Notes under the pieces: generated by a model
The model's input: only the letters and a program-made list of their open reading frames with translations
Told to the model about the DNA's origin: nothing
The model's database searches: none
Shown: positions 43,446 through 54,067 of the stretch, piece after piece
Numbering within the stretch: position 1 is the stretch's first letter
How the letters are laid out: each line of letters starts with the position of its first letter
Position numbers and translations under genes: made by a program
Assembly: GCF_900182725.1 (NCBI RefSeq)
Contig: NZ_FXTO01000021.1
Location: forward strand, 1-60,122
DNA: 60,122 bases
DNA from: Thalassovita litoralis
GTDB taxonomy: Bacteria; Pseudomonadota; Alphaproteobacteria; Rhodobacterales; Rhodobacteraceae
Reading direction: 5' to 3'

Positions 43446-44567
43446 ATGAATACGGGGCAGTATATCTCGGGGATTGGCCATATCGGGCTGATCGGCTGGC
43501 TGTTGCTGGGCGATGTATTCGCACCGGCCCCAGAGCCGTTCGAGGTGACAGAGGTGGCCGTGGTATCGCCCGAGGAATACGAACGCATCGTGGGGATGCA
43601 GCAGCCGCCGGAAACCGAAAGCGAAGCCCCGCAGCCGCCGAAGCCAGTGGACGTGACAGACCCCGAGCCGGTGCAGCCCGTGACCGAGCCAGAGCCGCAG
43701 CCTGTCCCTCGCCCCGAGCAGCCAGAGCCGGTGCAGGATACACAGCCGCGTGACGATAGCCCGGACGTGGCCAAGGTGTTGCCACCCGAACCGACCGAGG
43801 TACAGGACACGCCGCCGGAAATCGCACCGCCCCCCCAAGAGGATGTCGTGCTGGCCCCCAAAGAATCGGTGCGCCCCAAACCGCGCCCTGCGCCGCGCGT
43901 GGCCCCCGAACCTGTCGCCCAGCCCGCGCCGGAATCCAAACCGGATGACGTGGTCCGCGAAGAGGTGCGCAAGGACGACGCGGGCGAGGTGCAGAAGGAA
44001 GAGGCGGATGCCACGGCCCCCGAAGAGGCCGCCAAAGAGATCGTGACCGAAGCCGAGGATGAACCAGCCCGTGCGCCGGTGTCGTCCCTGCGCCCCAAAA
44101 CCCGCCCGGCGGCCCCTGCAAAACGGGCCGAGAAACCGGCGGAAAAGGATGATTTGCAATCCGCCATTGAAAAGGCGGTTGCCGAAGCGGCTGGTGGTGC
44201 GGACAAACCGGCCCCCGCCGATACGCCTGCGGCCCCTGCCGGTCCGCCGCTGACTGCCGGGGAAAAAGACGCGTTACGGGTTTCTGTGCAACGGTGCTGG
44301 AATACAGGGTCTTTGTCCTCGGATGCGTTGCGGACGACTGTTATTGTCGCGGTGCGCCTGTCCGAGGAAGGGCGGCCCGATGCAGGATCGATTCGTATGG
44401 TATCCAGTTCGGGGGGCACGTCGGATTCGGCCCGGCAGGCCTTCGAGGCGGCGCGCCGCGCGATTATTCGCTGTGGGGCCAGTGGCTTTAATTTGCCGAA
44501 AGATAAGTATGCGCAGTGGCGCGATATTGAAATGACATTCAACCCGGAGAAAATGAGGATCAAATGA
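43446..44567 (+). CDS. tolA: Tol-Pal system protein TolA
   Basis: A 373-residue energy-transducing protein: one N-terminal membrane anchor ([13 protein letters not shown], about residues 10-22), a very long Pro/Glu/Lys-rich periplasmic region (residues about 50-265), and a C-terminal TonB/TolA-type globular domain ([12 protein letters not shown] onward). It spans the periplasm and reaches Pal and porins. The low-complexity region makes this stretch prone to false ORFs in other frames, several over 100 codons. ATG 43446 gives the MNTGQYISG start. Confidence 0.92.
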   Translation: MNTGQYISGIGHIGLIGWLLLGDVFAPAPEPFEVTEVAVVSPEEYERIVGMQQPPETESEAPQPPKPVDVTDPEPVQPVTEPEPQPVPRPEQPEPVQDTQPRDDSPDVAKVLPPEPTEVQDTPPEIAPPPQEDVVLAPKESVRPKPRPAPRVAPEPVAQPAPESKPDDVVREEVRKDDAGEVQKEEADATAPEEAAKEIVTEAEDEPARAPVSSLRPKTRPAAPAKRAEKPAEKDDLQSAIEKAVAEAAGGADKPAPADTPAAPAGPPLTAGEKDALRVSVQRCWNTGSLSSDALRTTVIVAVRLSEEGRPDAGSIRMVSSSGGTSDSARQAFEAARRAIIRCGASGFNLPKDKYAQWRDIEMTFNPEKMRIK

Positions 44568-45886
44568 TGAAACGCTTTCTGACCCTCCTGTCCGTCTTTT
44601 TTTGTTTGCTTGGGGGGCAGCCATTGGCGGCGGCACCACTGCGGATTGAAATCACCGAAGGGGTGATTGAACCGCTGCCCTATGCCGTACCCGATTTCGT
44701 CGCTGAAAACGCGGCTGCGGGGACAGTGGCGCGGGATCTGGCCCGTGTGGTGGCCGAAGATCTGAGCGGCACCGGATTGTTCCGCGATATTCCGGCCAGT
44801 GCGCATATCAGCAAGATCACCAGCTTTTCGTCGCCAGTGGAATTTGCCGACTGGAAGGCGATTAATGCGCAGGCGCTGATAACCGGGGCGGTCAGCCTGC
44901 AATCGGGTGGGCGTCTGGTGGTGAAATTCCGGGTCTATGACGTGTTCGCCGGGCAAGAGCTGGGCAATGGTCTGCAATTCGCCGGAACGCAGGATGGCTG
45001 GCGGCGGATGGCCCATAAGGTCGCCGATGCGGTCTATAGCCGGATCACCGGCGAAGGCGCGTATTTTGACAGCCGGGTGGTGTTCGTGTCGGAAACCGGC
45101 CCCAAGGATGACCGCAAGAAGCGTTTGGCGATCATGGATTATGACGGGGCGAACGTGCAATATTTGACCGACAGTTCCAGCATCGTGCTGGCACCGCGGT
45201 TTTCGCCCACCGGGGACCGGATTTTGTACACCAGCTATGAAACCGGGTTCCCGCAGATTTATGTTCTGGATGTAGCCAGCGTGGGCCGCCGCGTGCTGGA
45301 GCAGCAGGCCGGAACGATGAGCTTTGCGCCGCGTTTCAGCCCGGATGGCCGGGCGGTGGTCTATTCGCTGACGCAGGGCGGCAATACCGACATCTATAAG
45401 ATGGACATCGGCACAGGCCGGTCGCAGCGGTTGACCAGTGCGCCGTCGATTGAAACCGCGCCCAGCTTTAGCCCCGATGGCCGCCGGATCGTGTTTGAAA
45501 GCGACCGCAGCGGCACCCAGCAATTGTACATCATGAGCGCGGACGGCGGAGAGCCGCAGCGGATCAGTTTCGGGCAGGGGCGTTATGGCACTCCGGTTTG
45601 GTCGCCGCGTGGTGATCTGGTGGCCTTTACCAAGCAATCCAAGGGCCGGTTCCACATTGGCGTGATGCGCACCGACGGGTCCGAGGAACGGCTGCTGACC
45701 GCCTCGTTTCTGGACGAAGGGCCGACATGGTCCCCGAATGGCCGCGTGATCATGTTCACCCGTGAAAGTCAGGGCGCGAACGGATCGGCCAGCCTCTATA
45801 CCGTCGACATCACAGGGCGGAACCTGAAACGGGTGAAGACCATCAGCGGGGCATCCGATCCGGCATGGTCCCCGTTGCAGGACTGA
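44564..45886 (+). CDS. tolB: Tol-Pal system translocation protein TolB
   Basis: A 440-residue periplasmic protein with a Sec signal ([18 protein letters not shown], cleavage near AAA, residue 24). The N-terminal domain is followed by a six-bladed WD40-like propeller with repeated SPDGR/FSPTGD motifs ([35 protein letters not shown]). It binds Pal through the propeller. The start overlaps the tolA stop (ATGATG). Confidence 0.96.
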   Translation: MMKRFLTLLSVFFCLLGGQPLAAAPLRIEITEGVIEPLPYAVPDFVAENAAAGTVARDLARVVAEDLSGTGLFRDIPASAHISKITSFSSPVEFADWKAINAQALITGAVSLQSGGRLVVKFRVYDVFAGQELGNGLQFAGTQDGWRRMAHKVADAVYSRITGEGAYFDSRVVFVSETGPKDDRKKRLAIMDYDGANVQYLTDSSSIVLAPRFSPTGDRILYTSYETGFPQIYVLDVASVGRRVLEQQAGTMSFAPRFSPDGRAVVYSLTQGGNTDIYKMDIGTGRSQRLTSAPSIETAPSFSPDGRRIVFESDRSGTQQLYIMSADGGEPQRISFGQGRYGTPVWSPRGDLVAFTKQSKGRFHIGVMRTDGSEERLLTASFLDEGPTWSPNGRVIMFTRESQGANGSASLYTVDITGRNLKRVKTISGASDPAWSPLQD

Positions 45887-45963
45887 AATCGGCATCTGCG
45901 TTCCCAGACGGGGCGCGATATGGTACAACCAAAGAAAATACGCAAATCGAGTAGGACAATTCC

Positions 45964-46467
45964 ATGAAACATCTGACGCGGGCCGTTCTGCTGACTTCGG
46001 TCCTTGCCCTTGCAGCCTGTTCCAACCCTGATCGTTTTCAGGGGAATGAAGTCAACCTTGGCGGTGGTGCCGGTGGGCCGGGGTCGGCCAGCGATCCGAC
46101 CTCGCCGCTGTATTTCCAGCAATCGGTCGGTGATCGGGTGTTGTTTGCCGTGGATCAGTCCAATCTGGGCAGCGATGCGCAGATCACGCTGGATGGTCAG
46201 GCGCAGTGGTTGATGACGAATTCGGATTACACAGCGATCATCGAAGGCCACGCCGATGAACAAGGCACGCGGGAATATAACCTTGCACTGGGGGCGCGCC
46301 GGGCCAATGCGGTTCAGGAATATCTGATCCAGCAGGGGGTTTCGCCATCGCGGCTGAAAGTGGTCAGCTATGGCAAGGAACGCCCGATTGAAATTTGCAG
46401 TCAGGAAGCCTGCTATGCCAAAAACCGGCGGGCGGTGACGGTCATCGCGGCCGATTACAACAGCTAA
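45964..46467 (+). CDS. pal: Peptidoglycan-associated lipoprotein Pal
   Basis: A 167-residue outer-membrane lipoprotein. The lipobox LALAAC puts the acylated Cys at residue 19, and the C-terminal OmpA-like domain carries the peptidoglycan contact segment (EGHADEQGTREYNLALGARRAN, split across residues 88-112). It anchors the envelope to peptidoglycan and is recruited by TolB. Lies 77 bases behind tolB. Confidence 0.96.
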   Translation: MKHLTRAVLLTSVLALAACSNPDRFQGNEVNLGGGAGGPGSASDPTSPLYFQQSVGDRVLFAVDQSNLGSDAQITLDGQAQWLMTNSDYTAIIEGHADEQGTREYNLALGARRANAVQEYLIQQGVSPSRLKVVSYGKERPIEICSQEACYAKNRRAVTVIAADYNS

Positions 46468-46477
46468 GGGGATCGTG

Positions 46478-47311
46478 ATGCGCTGGGTTTTCGCCGCTGT
46501 TATCGCTGTTTCACTGCTGCCCGCCCTGCCGGGGCGGGGGCTGGCGCAGGACCGTACACAGACGCTGGCCGATATTCGTCAGGAATTATCGGTTCTGTAT
46601 GTCGATATTCAGCGCCTGAAGCGGGAACTTAGCACCACAGGCGCACCAACGGGCGGCAGCGGCGGGTCTGTTCTGTCGCGGGTCGATGCGATCGAAGCGC
46701 AGATGCAACATCTGACCGCCAAGACGGAACAGTTGGAATTTCGGATTAACCAGATTGTGCGCGATGGCACCAACCGGATCGGTGATCTGGAATTCCGTCT
46801 GGTCGAACTGGAAGGCGGCGATGTGTCCAAACTGGGCCAGACGACCACCTTGGGCGGGGATCAGGGCAGCACTGGCCCCGCGCCCGATACCCGGCCTGCC
46901 GACGCAAACGGTGATGCGCAGCTTGCCGTGGGTGAACGCGCCGATTTCGAGGCCGCGCAAAAGGCATTCGCGGATGGCGATACTGCTGGGGCTGCGGCCA
47001 AAATGCAGGCGTTTCTGGATGCCTATCCGGGCAGCCCGCTGACAGCGCAGGCGCATCTGGTGCGCGGCAAGGCTCTGGACGCAACCGGCGAACAGGCTGG
47101 CGCGGCGCGGTCCTTTCTGAATGCGTTCAGCAGCGACCCGCAGGGGCCGGACGCCCCCGAGGCGCTGTATCATCTGGGTAAATCGCTGGGCAACTTGGGG
47201 CAAACCCAAGAAGCTTGCGTGACCTTGGCCGAAGTTGGCGTTCGGTTCCCGACCTCGGGCTTTGTGCCGCAGGCGCAAGAAGGGCGCCGAGCGCTGCAAT
47301 GCCAGGGGTGA
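46478..47311 (+). CDS. cpoB: Cell division coordinator CpoB (YbgF)
   Basis: A 277-residue periplasmic protein: Sec signal (MRWVFAAVIAVSLLPALPG), an N-terminal coiled coil (about residues 45-95, ALEA/LEF heptads) and C-terminal TPR repeats (DFEAAQKAFADGD, then GALYHLGKSLGNLGQT). In E. coli it links Tol-Pal with PBP1B. A GTG directly before the ATG would add one residue. Confidence 0.9.
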   Translation: MRWVFAAVIAVSLLPALPGRGLAQDRTQTLADIRQELSVLYVDIQRLKRELSTTGAPTGGSGGSVLSRVDAIEAQMQHLTAKTEQLEFRINQIVRDGTNRIGDLEFRLVELEGGDVSKLGQTTTLGGDQGSTGPAPDTRPADANGDAQLAVGERADFEAAQKAFADGDTAGAAAKMQAFLDAYPGSPLTAQAHLVRGKALDATGEQAGAARSFLNAFSSDPQGPDAPEALYHLGKSLGNLGQTQEACVTLAEVGVRFPTSGFVPQAQEGRRALQCQG

Positions 47312-48537
47312 CGGTGAGGGCGGCTTTTGCTGCTGCCATGCGGGATTTCAGTGAACCGGCCCTTGGGGTGGCCGTATCGGGCGGTGGGGATTCCATCGCC
47401 CTTTTGCGTATTGCGGGGGATTGGGCGGCGGATCGGGGCATCCGGTTGGCGGCGGTGACGGTGGATCACGGTTTGCGCCCCGAGGCCGCACAGGAAGCGG
47501 CATTCGTGGCCGAGACTTGTGCCGCGTTGAGGGTGGCGCATGACACCCTGCATTGGGGCGGCTGGGATGGGCGCGGGAATTTGCAGGCGCAGGCCCGTGC
47601 GGCACGCTATCGGTTGATTGCAGACTGGGCCGGGGCACGGGGGATTGGCGTGGTGGCGCTGGCGCATACCTGTGACGATCAGGCGGAAACCTTTCTGATG
47701 CGTCTGGCGCGTCAGGCGGGGGTGGATGGCCTGTCTGCAATGGCGGATCGTCGGATGGGCGATGTGCGGTTCATGCGGCCTTTGTTGTCGGTATCGCGGG
47801 CAGCGTTGCGCGATGAATTACAGGCGCTGGGGCAGGGTTGGGTCGAAGACCCGTCTAACACCGATGTGCGCTATGACCGGGTGCGGATGCGTCAGCAGCT
47901 TGACGGGCTGTCCGATTTGGGGATCACGCTGGGGGCATTGTCGGCGGTGGCACACAACCTGTCACAGGCCCAAGAGGCGCTGAACTGGGCCGCGCATGGC
48001 TTTGCCCTGCAACATGTGCGGATGAACGGCCCGGATGTGATGATTGACCGGGCGGCGTTTTTGGCCTTGCCGGTAGAGCTACAGCGCCGGGTGATGGTCC
48101 ATACGTTGAAGTGGCTGACGGGCGCTGATTATGCCCCGCGCCGTCAATCCGTGGCGGATGTGCTGGACGCGGCGCAGGGGCTGCGTCCAGCCACATTGCA
48201 TGGAGGCCGGATGACCCACCGCAAGGACACGCTGTACCTGTTTCGGGAATATGCGGCTGTGGCGGATATGCGGGCGGCCCCCGGTCAGGTTTGGGATCGG
48301 CGCTATTGCCTGAGTGGACCCGAGGGGGGGCATGTCGCGGCGCTGGGACAGGTGGGATTAGACGCGCTGCCGAATTGGCGCGACATGGGCCGTCCGGCGG
48401 CGGCGGTGATGGCGGACCCGGCGATCTGGCAGGACGGGCGGCTGCTGGCCGCCCCGGTCAGCGACATGGCCGATGGATGGCACATAGATTGGGCGCCGGG
48501 CCGCACAGATTACCATTCGGCGCTTTTAACGCATTGA
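47299..48537 (+). CDS. tilS: tRNA(Ile)-lysidine synthetase TilS
   Basis: A 412-residue N-type ATP pyrophosphatase. The PP-loop SGGGDS is at residues 27-32 and the family LAHTCDDQAETFLMR loop near 122 is present. It converts C34 of the tRNA-Ile CAU anticodon to lysidine, which changes it from methionine to isoleucine decoding. The start is uncertain: ATG 47299 overlaps cpoB by 13 bases, while GTG 47308 (GTGA with the cpoB stop) is also reasonable. Cotranscribed with cpoB and probably with ftsH. Confidence 0.92.
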   Translation: MPGVTVRAAFAAAMRDFSEPALGVAVSGGGDSIALLRIAGDWAADRGIRLAAVTVDHGLRPEAAQEAAFVAETCAALRVAHDTLHWGGWDGRGNLQAQARAARYRLIADWAGARGIGVVALAHTCDDQAETFLMRLARQAGVDGLSAMADRRMGDVRFMRPLLSVSRAALRDELQALGQGWVEDPSNTDVRYDRVRMRQQLDGLSDLGITLGALSAVAHNLSQAQEALNWAAHGFALQHVRMNGPDVMIDRAAFLALPVELQRRVMVHTLKWLTGADYAPRRQSVADVLDAAQGLRPATLHGGRMTHRKDTLYLFREYAAVADMRAAPGQVWDRRYCLSGPEGGHVAALGQVGLDALPNWRDMGRPAAAVMADPAIWQDGRLLAAPVSDMADGWHIDWAPGRTDYHSALLTH

Positions 48538-48560
48538 AGATGGGTGCATGATCTCTATTT
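48534..48560 (+). promoter_or_regulatory. Possible sigma32 (heat-shock) promoter of ftsH
   Basis: TTGAAG (48534-48539), 13 bp, CTCTATTT (48553-48560). This resembles CTTGAA / CCCCATNT heat-shock promoters, which control ftsH in many proteobacteria. It overlaps the end of tilS. Confidence 0.35.
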
Positions 48561-48617
48561 AAACACCGTGGTCGCTGTGATAGGCGCAGGGCCAACCGAA
48601 ATTTTGGGAGACTATCC

Positions 48618-50537
48618 TTGGGCAACGCGAAAAATATCGCCTTCTGGGTCGTTCTGTTCCTGCTGATCCTTGCCCTGTTCAACCTGTTCAGCGGCTCCGG
48701 CTCGACGCTGCAAAGCCAGTCGATTCCGTATTCGGATTTCGTGCAGGCGGTTCAGGATGAAAAGGTCAGTAAAGTGACCCTTGACGGGGAAAAGGTGCGC
48801 TATCGCAGCACCGATGGGCGCGATTATGTGACCATTAAACCCGACGACGCCAAAGTGACCGATCTGCTGATCGACAAGGGCGTGCCGGTCACGGCAGAAA
48901 GTCAGGAACAATCGGGCTTTCAGGCCTTTATCCTTAGCCTTCTGCCCTTCTTGTTGCTGATCGGTGTCTGGATTTATTTCATGAACCGGATGCAGGGCGG
49001 CGGCAAAGGCGGGGCGATGGGCTTTGGTAAATCCAAGGCCAAGCTGCTGACCGAAAAGCAGGGTCGCGTGACCTTTGACGATGTGGCCGGTATCGACGAA
49101 GCCAAGGAAGAACTGGAAGAAATCGTCGAATTCCTGCGCAATCCGCAGAAATTCAGCCGTCTGGGCGGTAAAATCCCCAAAGGGGCGCTGCTGGTTGGCC
49201 CTCCGGGGACGGGTAAAACGCTGCTGGCGCGTGCTATCGCAGGCGAGGCGGGTGTGCCTTTCTTCACCATCTCTGGCTCGGATTTCGTGGAAATGTTCGT
49301 GGGTGTGGGCGCATCGCGTGTCCGTGACATGTTTGAACAAGCCAAGAAAAACGCGCCCTGTATCGTTTTCATCGACGAGATTGACGCCGTGGGCCGTGCG
49401 CGTGGCGCTGGTTATGGCGGCGGGAACGACGAACGCGAACAGACCCTGAACCAGTTGCTTGTGGAAATGGACGGGTTCGAGGCGAACGAGGGCGTGATCA
49501 TTCTGGCCGCCACCAACCGCCGCGACGTTCTGGACCCTGCGCTGTTGCGTCCGGGCCGGTTTGACCGGACCGTGACGGTGCCGAACCCCGACATCAAAGG
49601 CCGTGAAAAAATTCTGGGCGTTCATGCCCGTAAAACCCCGCTGGGGCCGGATGTGGACCTGCGGATCATTGCCCGCGGGACCCCCGGATTTTCTGGTGCG
49701 GACCTGATGAACCTTGTGAACGAAGCTGCGCTGATGGCCGCCCGTGTGGGCCGTCGTTTCGTCACGATGGAGGATTTCGAGAACGCCAAGGACAAGGTCA
49801 TGATGGGGGCCGAGCGGCGTTCTATGGTGCTGACGCAGGACCAGAAGGAAAAGACCGCCTATCACGAGGCAGGCCATGCCATCGTTGGTCTGGCGCTGCC
49901 GAAATGTGACCCGGTGTATAAGGCCACGATCATCCCGCGCGGTGGTGCGCTGGGGATGGTGGTCAGCCTGCCGGAAATCGACCGTTTGAACTGGCACAAA
50001 TCCGAATGCGAGCAAAAGCTGGCGATGACGATGGCCGGGAAAGCCGCCGAAATCCTGAAATACGGAGAGGACGACGTGTCCAACGGTCCGGCTGGCGATA
50101 TTCAGCAGGCGTCCAGTCTGGCGCGGGCGATGGTGCTGCGCTGGGGTATGTCCGACAAGGTGGGCAATATCGACTATTCCGAAGCGCACGAGGGCTATTC
50201 GGGGCAGACGCCCGGTTTCTCGGTTTCGGCGCACACCAAGGAAATGATCGAGGAAGAAGTGAAACGCTTCATCCAGGACGGTTATACCGAAGCGATGCGC
50301 ATCCTGACCGAACGCAAGGACGAATGGGAACGTCTGGCCCAAGGGTTGCTGGAATACGAAACCCTAACTGGCGAAGAAATCGAACGGGTGATCCGGGGCG
50401 AACCCCCGCAGGCTGGCCCGGACGAACACGACACGCCGGATTCTGGGGGGACGGCTTCGGTCACGGCAATCCCGAAGACCAAGCCGAAGTCCAAACCCAA
50501 GGATGACGGCGGGATGGAGCCGGAACCCACCGCATAA
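48618..50537 (+). CDS. ftsH: ATP-dependent zinc metalloprotease FtsH
   Basis: A 639-residue membrane-bound AAA+ protease. TM1 is near residues 7-25 and TM2 near 104-122, with a small periplasmic domain between. Walker A is GPPGTGKT (194-201), Walker B IVFIDEID near 252, the second region of homology near [10 protein letters not shown], and the zinc site HEAGH at 416-420. It degrades membrane proteins and heat-shock or lipid-synthesis regulators. The start is TTG 48618 with GGGAG nine bases upstream; no ATG fits the family start. A strong terminator follows. Confidence 0.97.
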   Translation: MGNAKNIAFWVVLFLLILALFNLFSGSGSTLQSQSIPYSDFVQAVQDEKVSKVTLDGEKVRYRSTDGRDYVTIKPDDAKVTDLLIDKGVPVTAESQEQSGFQAFILSLLPFLLLIGVWIYFMNRMQGGGKGGAMGFGKSKAKLLTEKQGRVTFDDVAGIDEAKEELEEIVEFLRNPQKFSRLGGKIPKGALLVGPPGTGKTLLARAIAGEAGVPFFTISGSDFVEMFVGVGASRVRDMFEQAKKNAPCIVFIDEIDAVGRARGAGYGGGNDEREQTLNQLLVEMDGFEANEGVIILAATNRRDVLDPALLRPGRFDRTVTVPNPDIKGREKILGVHARKTPLGPDVDLRIIARGTPGFSGADLMNLVNEAALMAARVGRRFVTMEDFENAKDKVMMGAERRSMVLTQDQKEKTAYHEAGHAIVGLALPKCDPVYKATIIPRGGALGMVVSLPEIDRLNWHKSECEQKLAMTMAGKAAEILKYGEDDVSNGPAGDIQQASSLARAMVLRWGMSDKVGNIDYSEAHEGYSGQTPGFSVSAHTKEMIEEEVKRFIQDGYTEAMRILTERKDEWERLAQGLLEYETLTGEEIERVIRGEPPQAGPDEHDTPDSGGTASVTAIPKTKPKSKPKDDGGMEPEPTA

Positions 50538-50545
50538 TCAGATCG

Positions 50546-50575
50546 AAAAGGCCGGGGCAGTCCCGGCCTTTTTTT
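50546..50575 (+). terminator. Rho-independent terminator of ftsH
   Basis: An 11-bp stem AAAAGGCCGGG (50546-50556) with 50562-50572, loop GCAGT, followed by a continuous T run to 50575. Confidence 0.95.
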
Positions 50576-50601
50576 GTGGCTTGTGAACAGGGGAACGGCT
50601 G

Positions 50602-51366
50602 ATGGATTGGAACCCGGCCAAATACGCACGGTTTTCCGGGCTGCGATTGCGCCCGGCGGTGGACCTGTTGGCGCAGGTGGGCACGTTGCCGGATGGTCCT
50701 GTCTGCGATCTGGGATGCGGGGCCGGGGCGGTTGGCCCGGTGCTGCGGGAACGGTTTGCGGGGCGGCATCTTCTGGGGCTGGACAGTTCAGCGGCGATGT
50801 TGGGCAAGGCGGCAGAAATCGGGGCATACGACGCCCTGCAACAGGCGGATATTGCAGATTGGCACCCTGAACAGCGGTTCGCGCTGATCTATTCCAACGC
50901 CGCGCTGCATTGGCTGCCGGATCACCCCGGCCTGCTGCCGCGACTGGCCGGGATGCTGACCCCCGGCGGGATGCTGGCGGTGCAGGTGCCGCATCAGAAC
51001 GATGCGCCATCCCATCGGGCGTGGCAGTCCGTGGCGGCGCGGTTGTTTCCGGGCCGGATTGCCGAAGATGGCGGTCCGGGTGTTCTGGCTGCGCCTGCCT
51101 ATTTCGATCTACTGTCGCCGCTGGGACAGGTTTCGGTGTGGGAAACCGAATATATGCAACGGTTGGACCCCGTGGCGCAGGGGCATCCTGTGCGGCATTT
51201 CACGGAATCCACCTTTGCCCGCCCGATTTTGAACGTGCTGAACGCGGCGGAACAGGCCGAATTGATTGCCGCCTACGAGGTGGAAATGACACGGGCCTAT
51301 CCGCTGCGTCCGGATGGGTCGGCGCTGTTTCCGTTCCGCCGCTTGTTTTTCACCCTGTCGGTTTGA
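50602..51366 (+). CDS. tam: Class I SAM-dependent methyltransferase, trans-aconitate 2-methyltransferase type
   Basis: A 254-residue SAM methyltransferase. The SAM loop CDLGCGAGAVGPVL is near residue 36, motif II is GLDSSAAML near 59, and YSNAALHWLPDH near 98 is characteristic of the Tam group. Tam monomethylates trans-aconitate, a side product that inhibits aconitase. The N-terminal MDWNPAKYARF is also the family pattern. Specificity is inferred from these segments only. AGGGGAACGG lies before the ATG. Confidence 0.82.
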   Translation: MDWNPAKYARFSGLRLRPAVDLLAQVGTLPDGPVCDLGCGAGAVGPVLRERFAGRHLLGLDSSAAMLGKAAEIGAYDALQQADIADWHPEQRFALIYSNAALHWLPDHPGLLPRLAGMLTPGGMLAVQVPHQNDAPSHRAWQSVAARLFPGRIAEDGGPGVLAAPAYFDLLSPLGQVSVWETEYMQRLDPVAQGHPVRHFTESTFARPILNVLNAAEQAELIAAYEVEMTRAYPLRPDGSALFPFRRLFFTLSV

Positions 51367-51479
51367 TCGCCATTCCGGCGGGTGATACCGCAGATCACAA
51401 AGACATGGGTTGAGCATGGCGCAGGGGCAGGGCAAAACTTCGCCCAGTGATCTTTGTGCGATCTTACAGGAGTGTCCCA

Positions 51480-52076
51480 ATGCCCGCCTTGAAACCCACG
51501 CAATTCCGCGCCACCGTCACTTATCTGGGCTATGTGCCGGACCGGGGCGCATCCCTGCGGTCGCAACCGTTGGAACAGGCCATGCTGACATGGGCCGGGA
51601 TCGCGGGCGAGGCACATGGCGGCACCACGCGGCCATCGTGTTCGCGGGTCAAATCGCAACACCCGCGCGATACGGAAATCCGCAACGTGCGCCAACTGTC
51701 CATTTTGTCAGCCGAAGAACTGGCACAGGTGGCGGCGCACATTGGCGTGGATCAGTTTCAGCCCGAATGGGTGGGCGCGTCGATGATCATCGAAGGCATT
51801 CCCGATTTCACCTATGTGCCGCCGTCATCGCGGCTACAGGCGCCGTCCGGTGCGACGCTGGTGATCGACATGGAAAACCGCCCCTGTGTGCTGCCCGCCC
51901 CCGTGATCGAGGCGGACGCGCCGGGCGCGGGCAAGCTGTTTAAGCCTGCTGCCGAAGGCAAGCGCGGCGTCACGGCCTGGGTCGAGCGTGAGGGGCTGAT
52001 TCAGGTGGGGGATACGCTGGTGCTGCATATCCCGGATCAACCCGTCTGGCCGCATCTGGGCGCAGCCCGCGCCTGA
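51480..52076 (+). CDS. MOSC domain-containing protein
   Basis: A 198-residue protein with the MOSC beta-barrel: GVAGEAHGG-like segment ([18 protein letters not shown] near 36), [18 protein letters not shown] near 68, and [15 protein letters not shown] near 132, with a conserved Cys in that stretch. MOSC domains carry sulfur for molybdenum and related cofactors or act as sulfur-transfer or N-hydroxylated-base reductase parts. The specific role is unknown. ATG 51480 follows AGGAG; an upstream in-frame start would extend through the ribosome site. Confidence 0.85.
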   Translation: MPALKPTQFRATVTYLGYVPDRGASLRSQPLEQAMLTWAGIAGEAHGGTTRPSCSRVKSQHPRDTEIRNVRQLSILSAEELAQVAAHIGVDQFQPEWVGASMIIEGIPDFTYVPPSSRLQAPSGATLVIDMENRPCVLPAPVIEADAPGAGKLFKPAAEGKRGVTAWVEREGLIQVGDTLVLHIPDQPVWPHLGAARA

Positions 52077-52096
52077 GCGCAAACGGCGTTTTGCGC
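52077..52096 (+). terminator. Hairpin after the MOSC gene
   Basis: GCGCAAA (52077-52083) pairs with TTTGCGC (52090-52096), loop of six. It sits directly on the stop codon of the MOSC gene, with no U tract. Confidence 0.4.
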
Positions 52097-52177
52097 TGGG
52101 AAATGTCGGATTTACCAGCCTTTGCGCGGGCGGGCTGCGGTATAGCGGGTCATAGAGTACAGACCGAGGGAGGGGAT

Positions 52178-53854
52178 ATGAGTTACAAATCCGACATCGA
52201 AATTGCACGCGCCGCGCAGAAGCAACCGATACAGAAGATCGGCGCGGGGTTGGGAATCCCTTCGGAACATTTGCTGCCCTATGGGCACGACAAGGCGAAG
52301 ATTTCGCAGGATTTCATCAACTCCGTGCAAGACCGCCCGAACGGGAAGCTGATCCTTGTGACGGCCATCAACCCGACCCCAGCGGGCGAAGGGAAGACGA
52401 CAACCACCGTTGGGCTGGTGGACGGGCTGAACCGGATCGGCAAGAAAGCGGCGGTGTGTATCCGCGAAGCCAGCCTTGGCCCGTGTTTCGGGATGAAGGG
52501 CGGGGCCGCTGGTGGCGGTTACGCGCAGGTCGTTCCGATGGAAGAAATGAACCTGCATTTCACCGGCGATTTTCACGCCATCACCAGCGCCCATAACCTG
52601 CTGTCGGCGATGATCGACAACCATATTTATTGGGGCAATGAACTGGAAATCGACGAACGCCGCGTGACGTGGCGGCGCGTGATGGACATGAACGACCGCG
52701 CCCTGCGCGATATGGTGACATCGCTGGGTGGGGTGGCCAACGGGTTTCCGCGCCAGACCGGGTTTGACATCACCGTTGCATCCGAGGTTATGGCGATCCT
52801 GTGCCTGTCCCGCAATCTGGACGACCTGCAAAAACGTCTGGGCGACATCATTGTGGCCTATCGCCGTGATCGTTCGCCGATCTATGCGCGTGATCTGAAC
52901 GCGGATGGCGCCATGACGGTGCTGCTGAAGGATGCGATGCAACCCAATCTGGTGCAAACGCTGGAAAATAACCCGGCCTTTGTGCATGGTGGTCCGTTCG
53001 CCAATATCGCACATGGCTGTAACTCGGTCATCGCTACCACCACGGCGCTGAAGCTGGCGGATTATGTGGTGACGGAAGCGGGCTTTGGCGCTGATCTGGG
53101 CGCTGAAAAGTTCATGAACATCAAATGCCGCAAGGCCGGGATTGCGCCGGATGCGGTGGTGATCGTGGCAACGATCCGCGCGATGAAGATGAACGGCGGC
53201 GTTGCAAAGGCCGATCTGGGGGCCGAAAATGTTGATGCCGTGGTTCGGGGGTGTCCGAACCTTGGCCGTCACATTGCCAATGTGAAATCCTTTGGCGTTC
53301 CGGTCGTCGTGGCGATCAACCATTTTGTCACCGATACTGACGCCGAAGTTCAGGCGGTCAAGGATTACGTGGCCCAGCAAGGCAGCGAGGCGATCCTGTG
53401 CCAGCATTGGGAAAAAGGCGGCGAAGGAACCGAAGGGCTGGCAACCCGTGTGGCAGAGCTGGCAGATGGCGGCTGGTCGCATTTTGCGCCGCTATATCCC
53501 GACGACATGCCGCTGTTTCAGAAAATTGAAACCATCGCCAAGCGGATTTATCACGCGGACGAGGTGCTGGCGGACAAGAAAATCCGTACTCAACTGCGCG
53601 AATGGGAAGAAGCCGGATATGGCAATCTGCCGATCTGTATGGCGAAAACGCAATACAGTTTTTCGACCGATCCGAACCTGCGGGGCGCGCCCACCGGGCA
53701 TTCCGTGCCGGTCCGCGAGGTGCGGCTAAGCGCCGGTGCCGGGTTTGTCGTGGTGATCTGCGGGGAAATCATGACCATGCCGGGCCTGCCGCGCCACCCC
53801 AGTGCCGAACAGATCATGCTGAACGACTTGGGCCAGATCGAAGGCCTGTTCTGA
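52178..53854 (+). CDS. fhs: Formate--tetrahydrofolate ligase
   Basis: A 558-residue ATP-dependent ligase that makes 10-formyl-THF from formate. The ATP loop [14 protein letters not shown] is near residue 66 and the family [20 protein letters not shown] is near 95. GAGGGAGGGG precedes the ATG; an upstream in-frame start lacks such a site. Fhs with FolD supplies or removes one-carbon units, a pair often used by marine Rhodobacteraceae to burn methyl groups. Confidence 0.97.
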   Translation: MSYKSDIEIARAAQKQPIQKIGAGLGIPSEHLLPYGHDKAKISQDFINSVQDRPNGKLILVTAINPTPAGEGKTTTTVGLVDGLNRIGKKAAVCIREASLGPCFGMKGGAAGGGYAQVVPMEEMNLHFTGDFHAITSAHNLLSAMIDNHIYWGNELEIDERRVTWRRVMDMNDRALRDMVTSLGGVANGFPRQTGFDITVASEVMAILCLSRNLDDLQKRLGDIIVAYRRDRSPIYARDLNADGAMTVLLKDAMQPNLVQTLENNPAFVHGGPFANIAHGCNSVIATTTALKLADYVVTEAGFGADLGAEKFMNIKCRKAGIAPDAVVIVATIRAMKMNGGVAKADLGAENVDAVVRGCPNLGRHIANVKSFGVPVVVAINHFVTDTDAEVQAVKDYVAQQGSEAILCQHWEKGGEGTEGLATRVAELADGGWSHFAPLYPDDMPLFQKIETIAKRIYHADEVLADKKIRTQLREWEEAGYGNLPICMAKTQYSFSTDPNLRGAPTGHSVPVREVRLSAGAGFVVVICGEIMTMPGLPRHPSAEQIMLNDLGQIEGLF

Positions 53855-53859
53855 TACCC

Positions 53860-53899
53860 CCCCCGCCAAATACGGGTCAGCCGGGTTGGCGGGGGATTT
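53860..53899 (+). terminator. Terminator after fhs
   Basis: CCCCCGCCAA (53860-53869) pairs with TTGGCGGGGG (53886-53895), followed by ATTTT. A transcript of the folD gene probably starts within the 213-bp gap that follows. Confidence 0.7.
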
Positions 53900-54067
53900 T
53901 CCGCACGATTGTTGCCTTTTGCGGCGGCCCGTTGCGGATTGGAAACTTCAAAACGCCGCAGGGTGGGAATTTTCCAGAACTGATGCTGGCCCAAAGCCAG
54001 CGCCAAAGGTAAATGCGTGGCAACGGGCCTGTCGGGATGCGGGTCCACAAGTGGAAAGGTCAGGCGC

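Noticed and set aside
43600-44250. Repetitive sequence in tolA as tandem repeat or CRISPR-like array
   Set aside because: It is low-complexity coding sequence for a Pro/Glu/Lys-rich linker; no regular repeat-spacer pattern is present anywhere in the window.
42551-45928. A 1125-codon minus-strand frame opposite tolQRAB
   Set aside because: Shadow of four real genes, including the low-complexity part of tolA; its Ser/Gly-rich middle is the reverse of the Pro/Glu-rich region.
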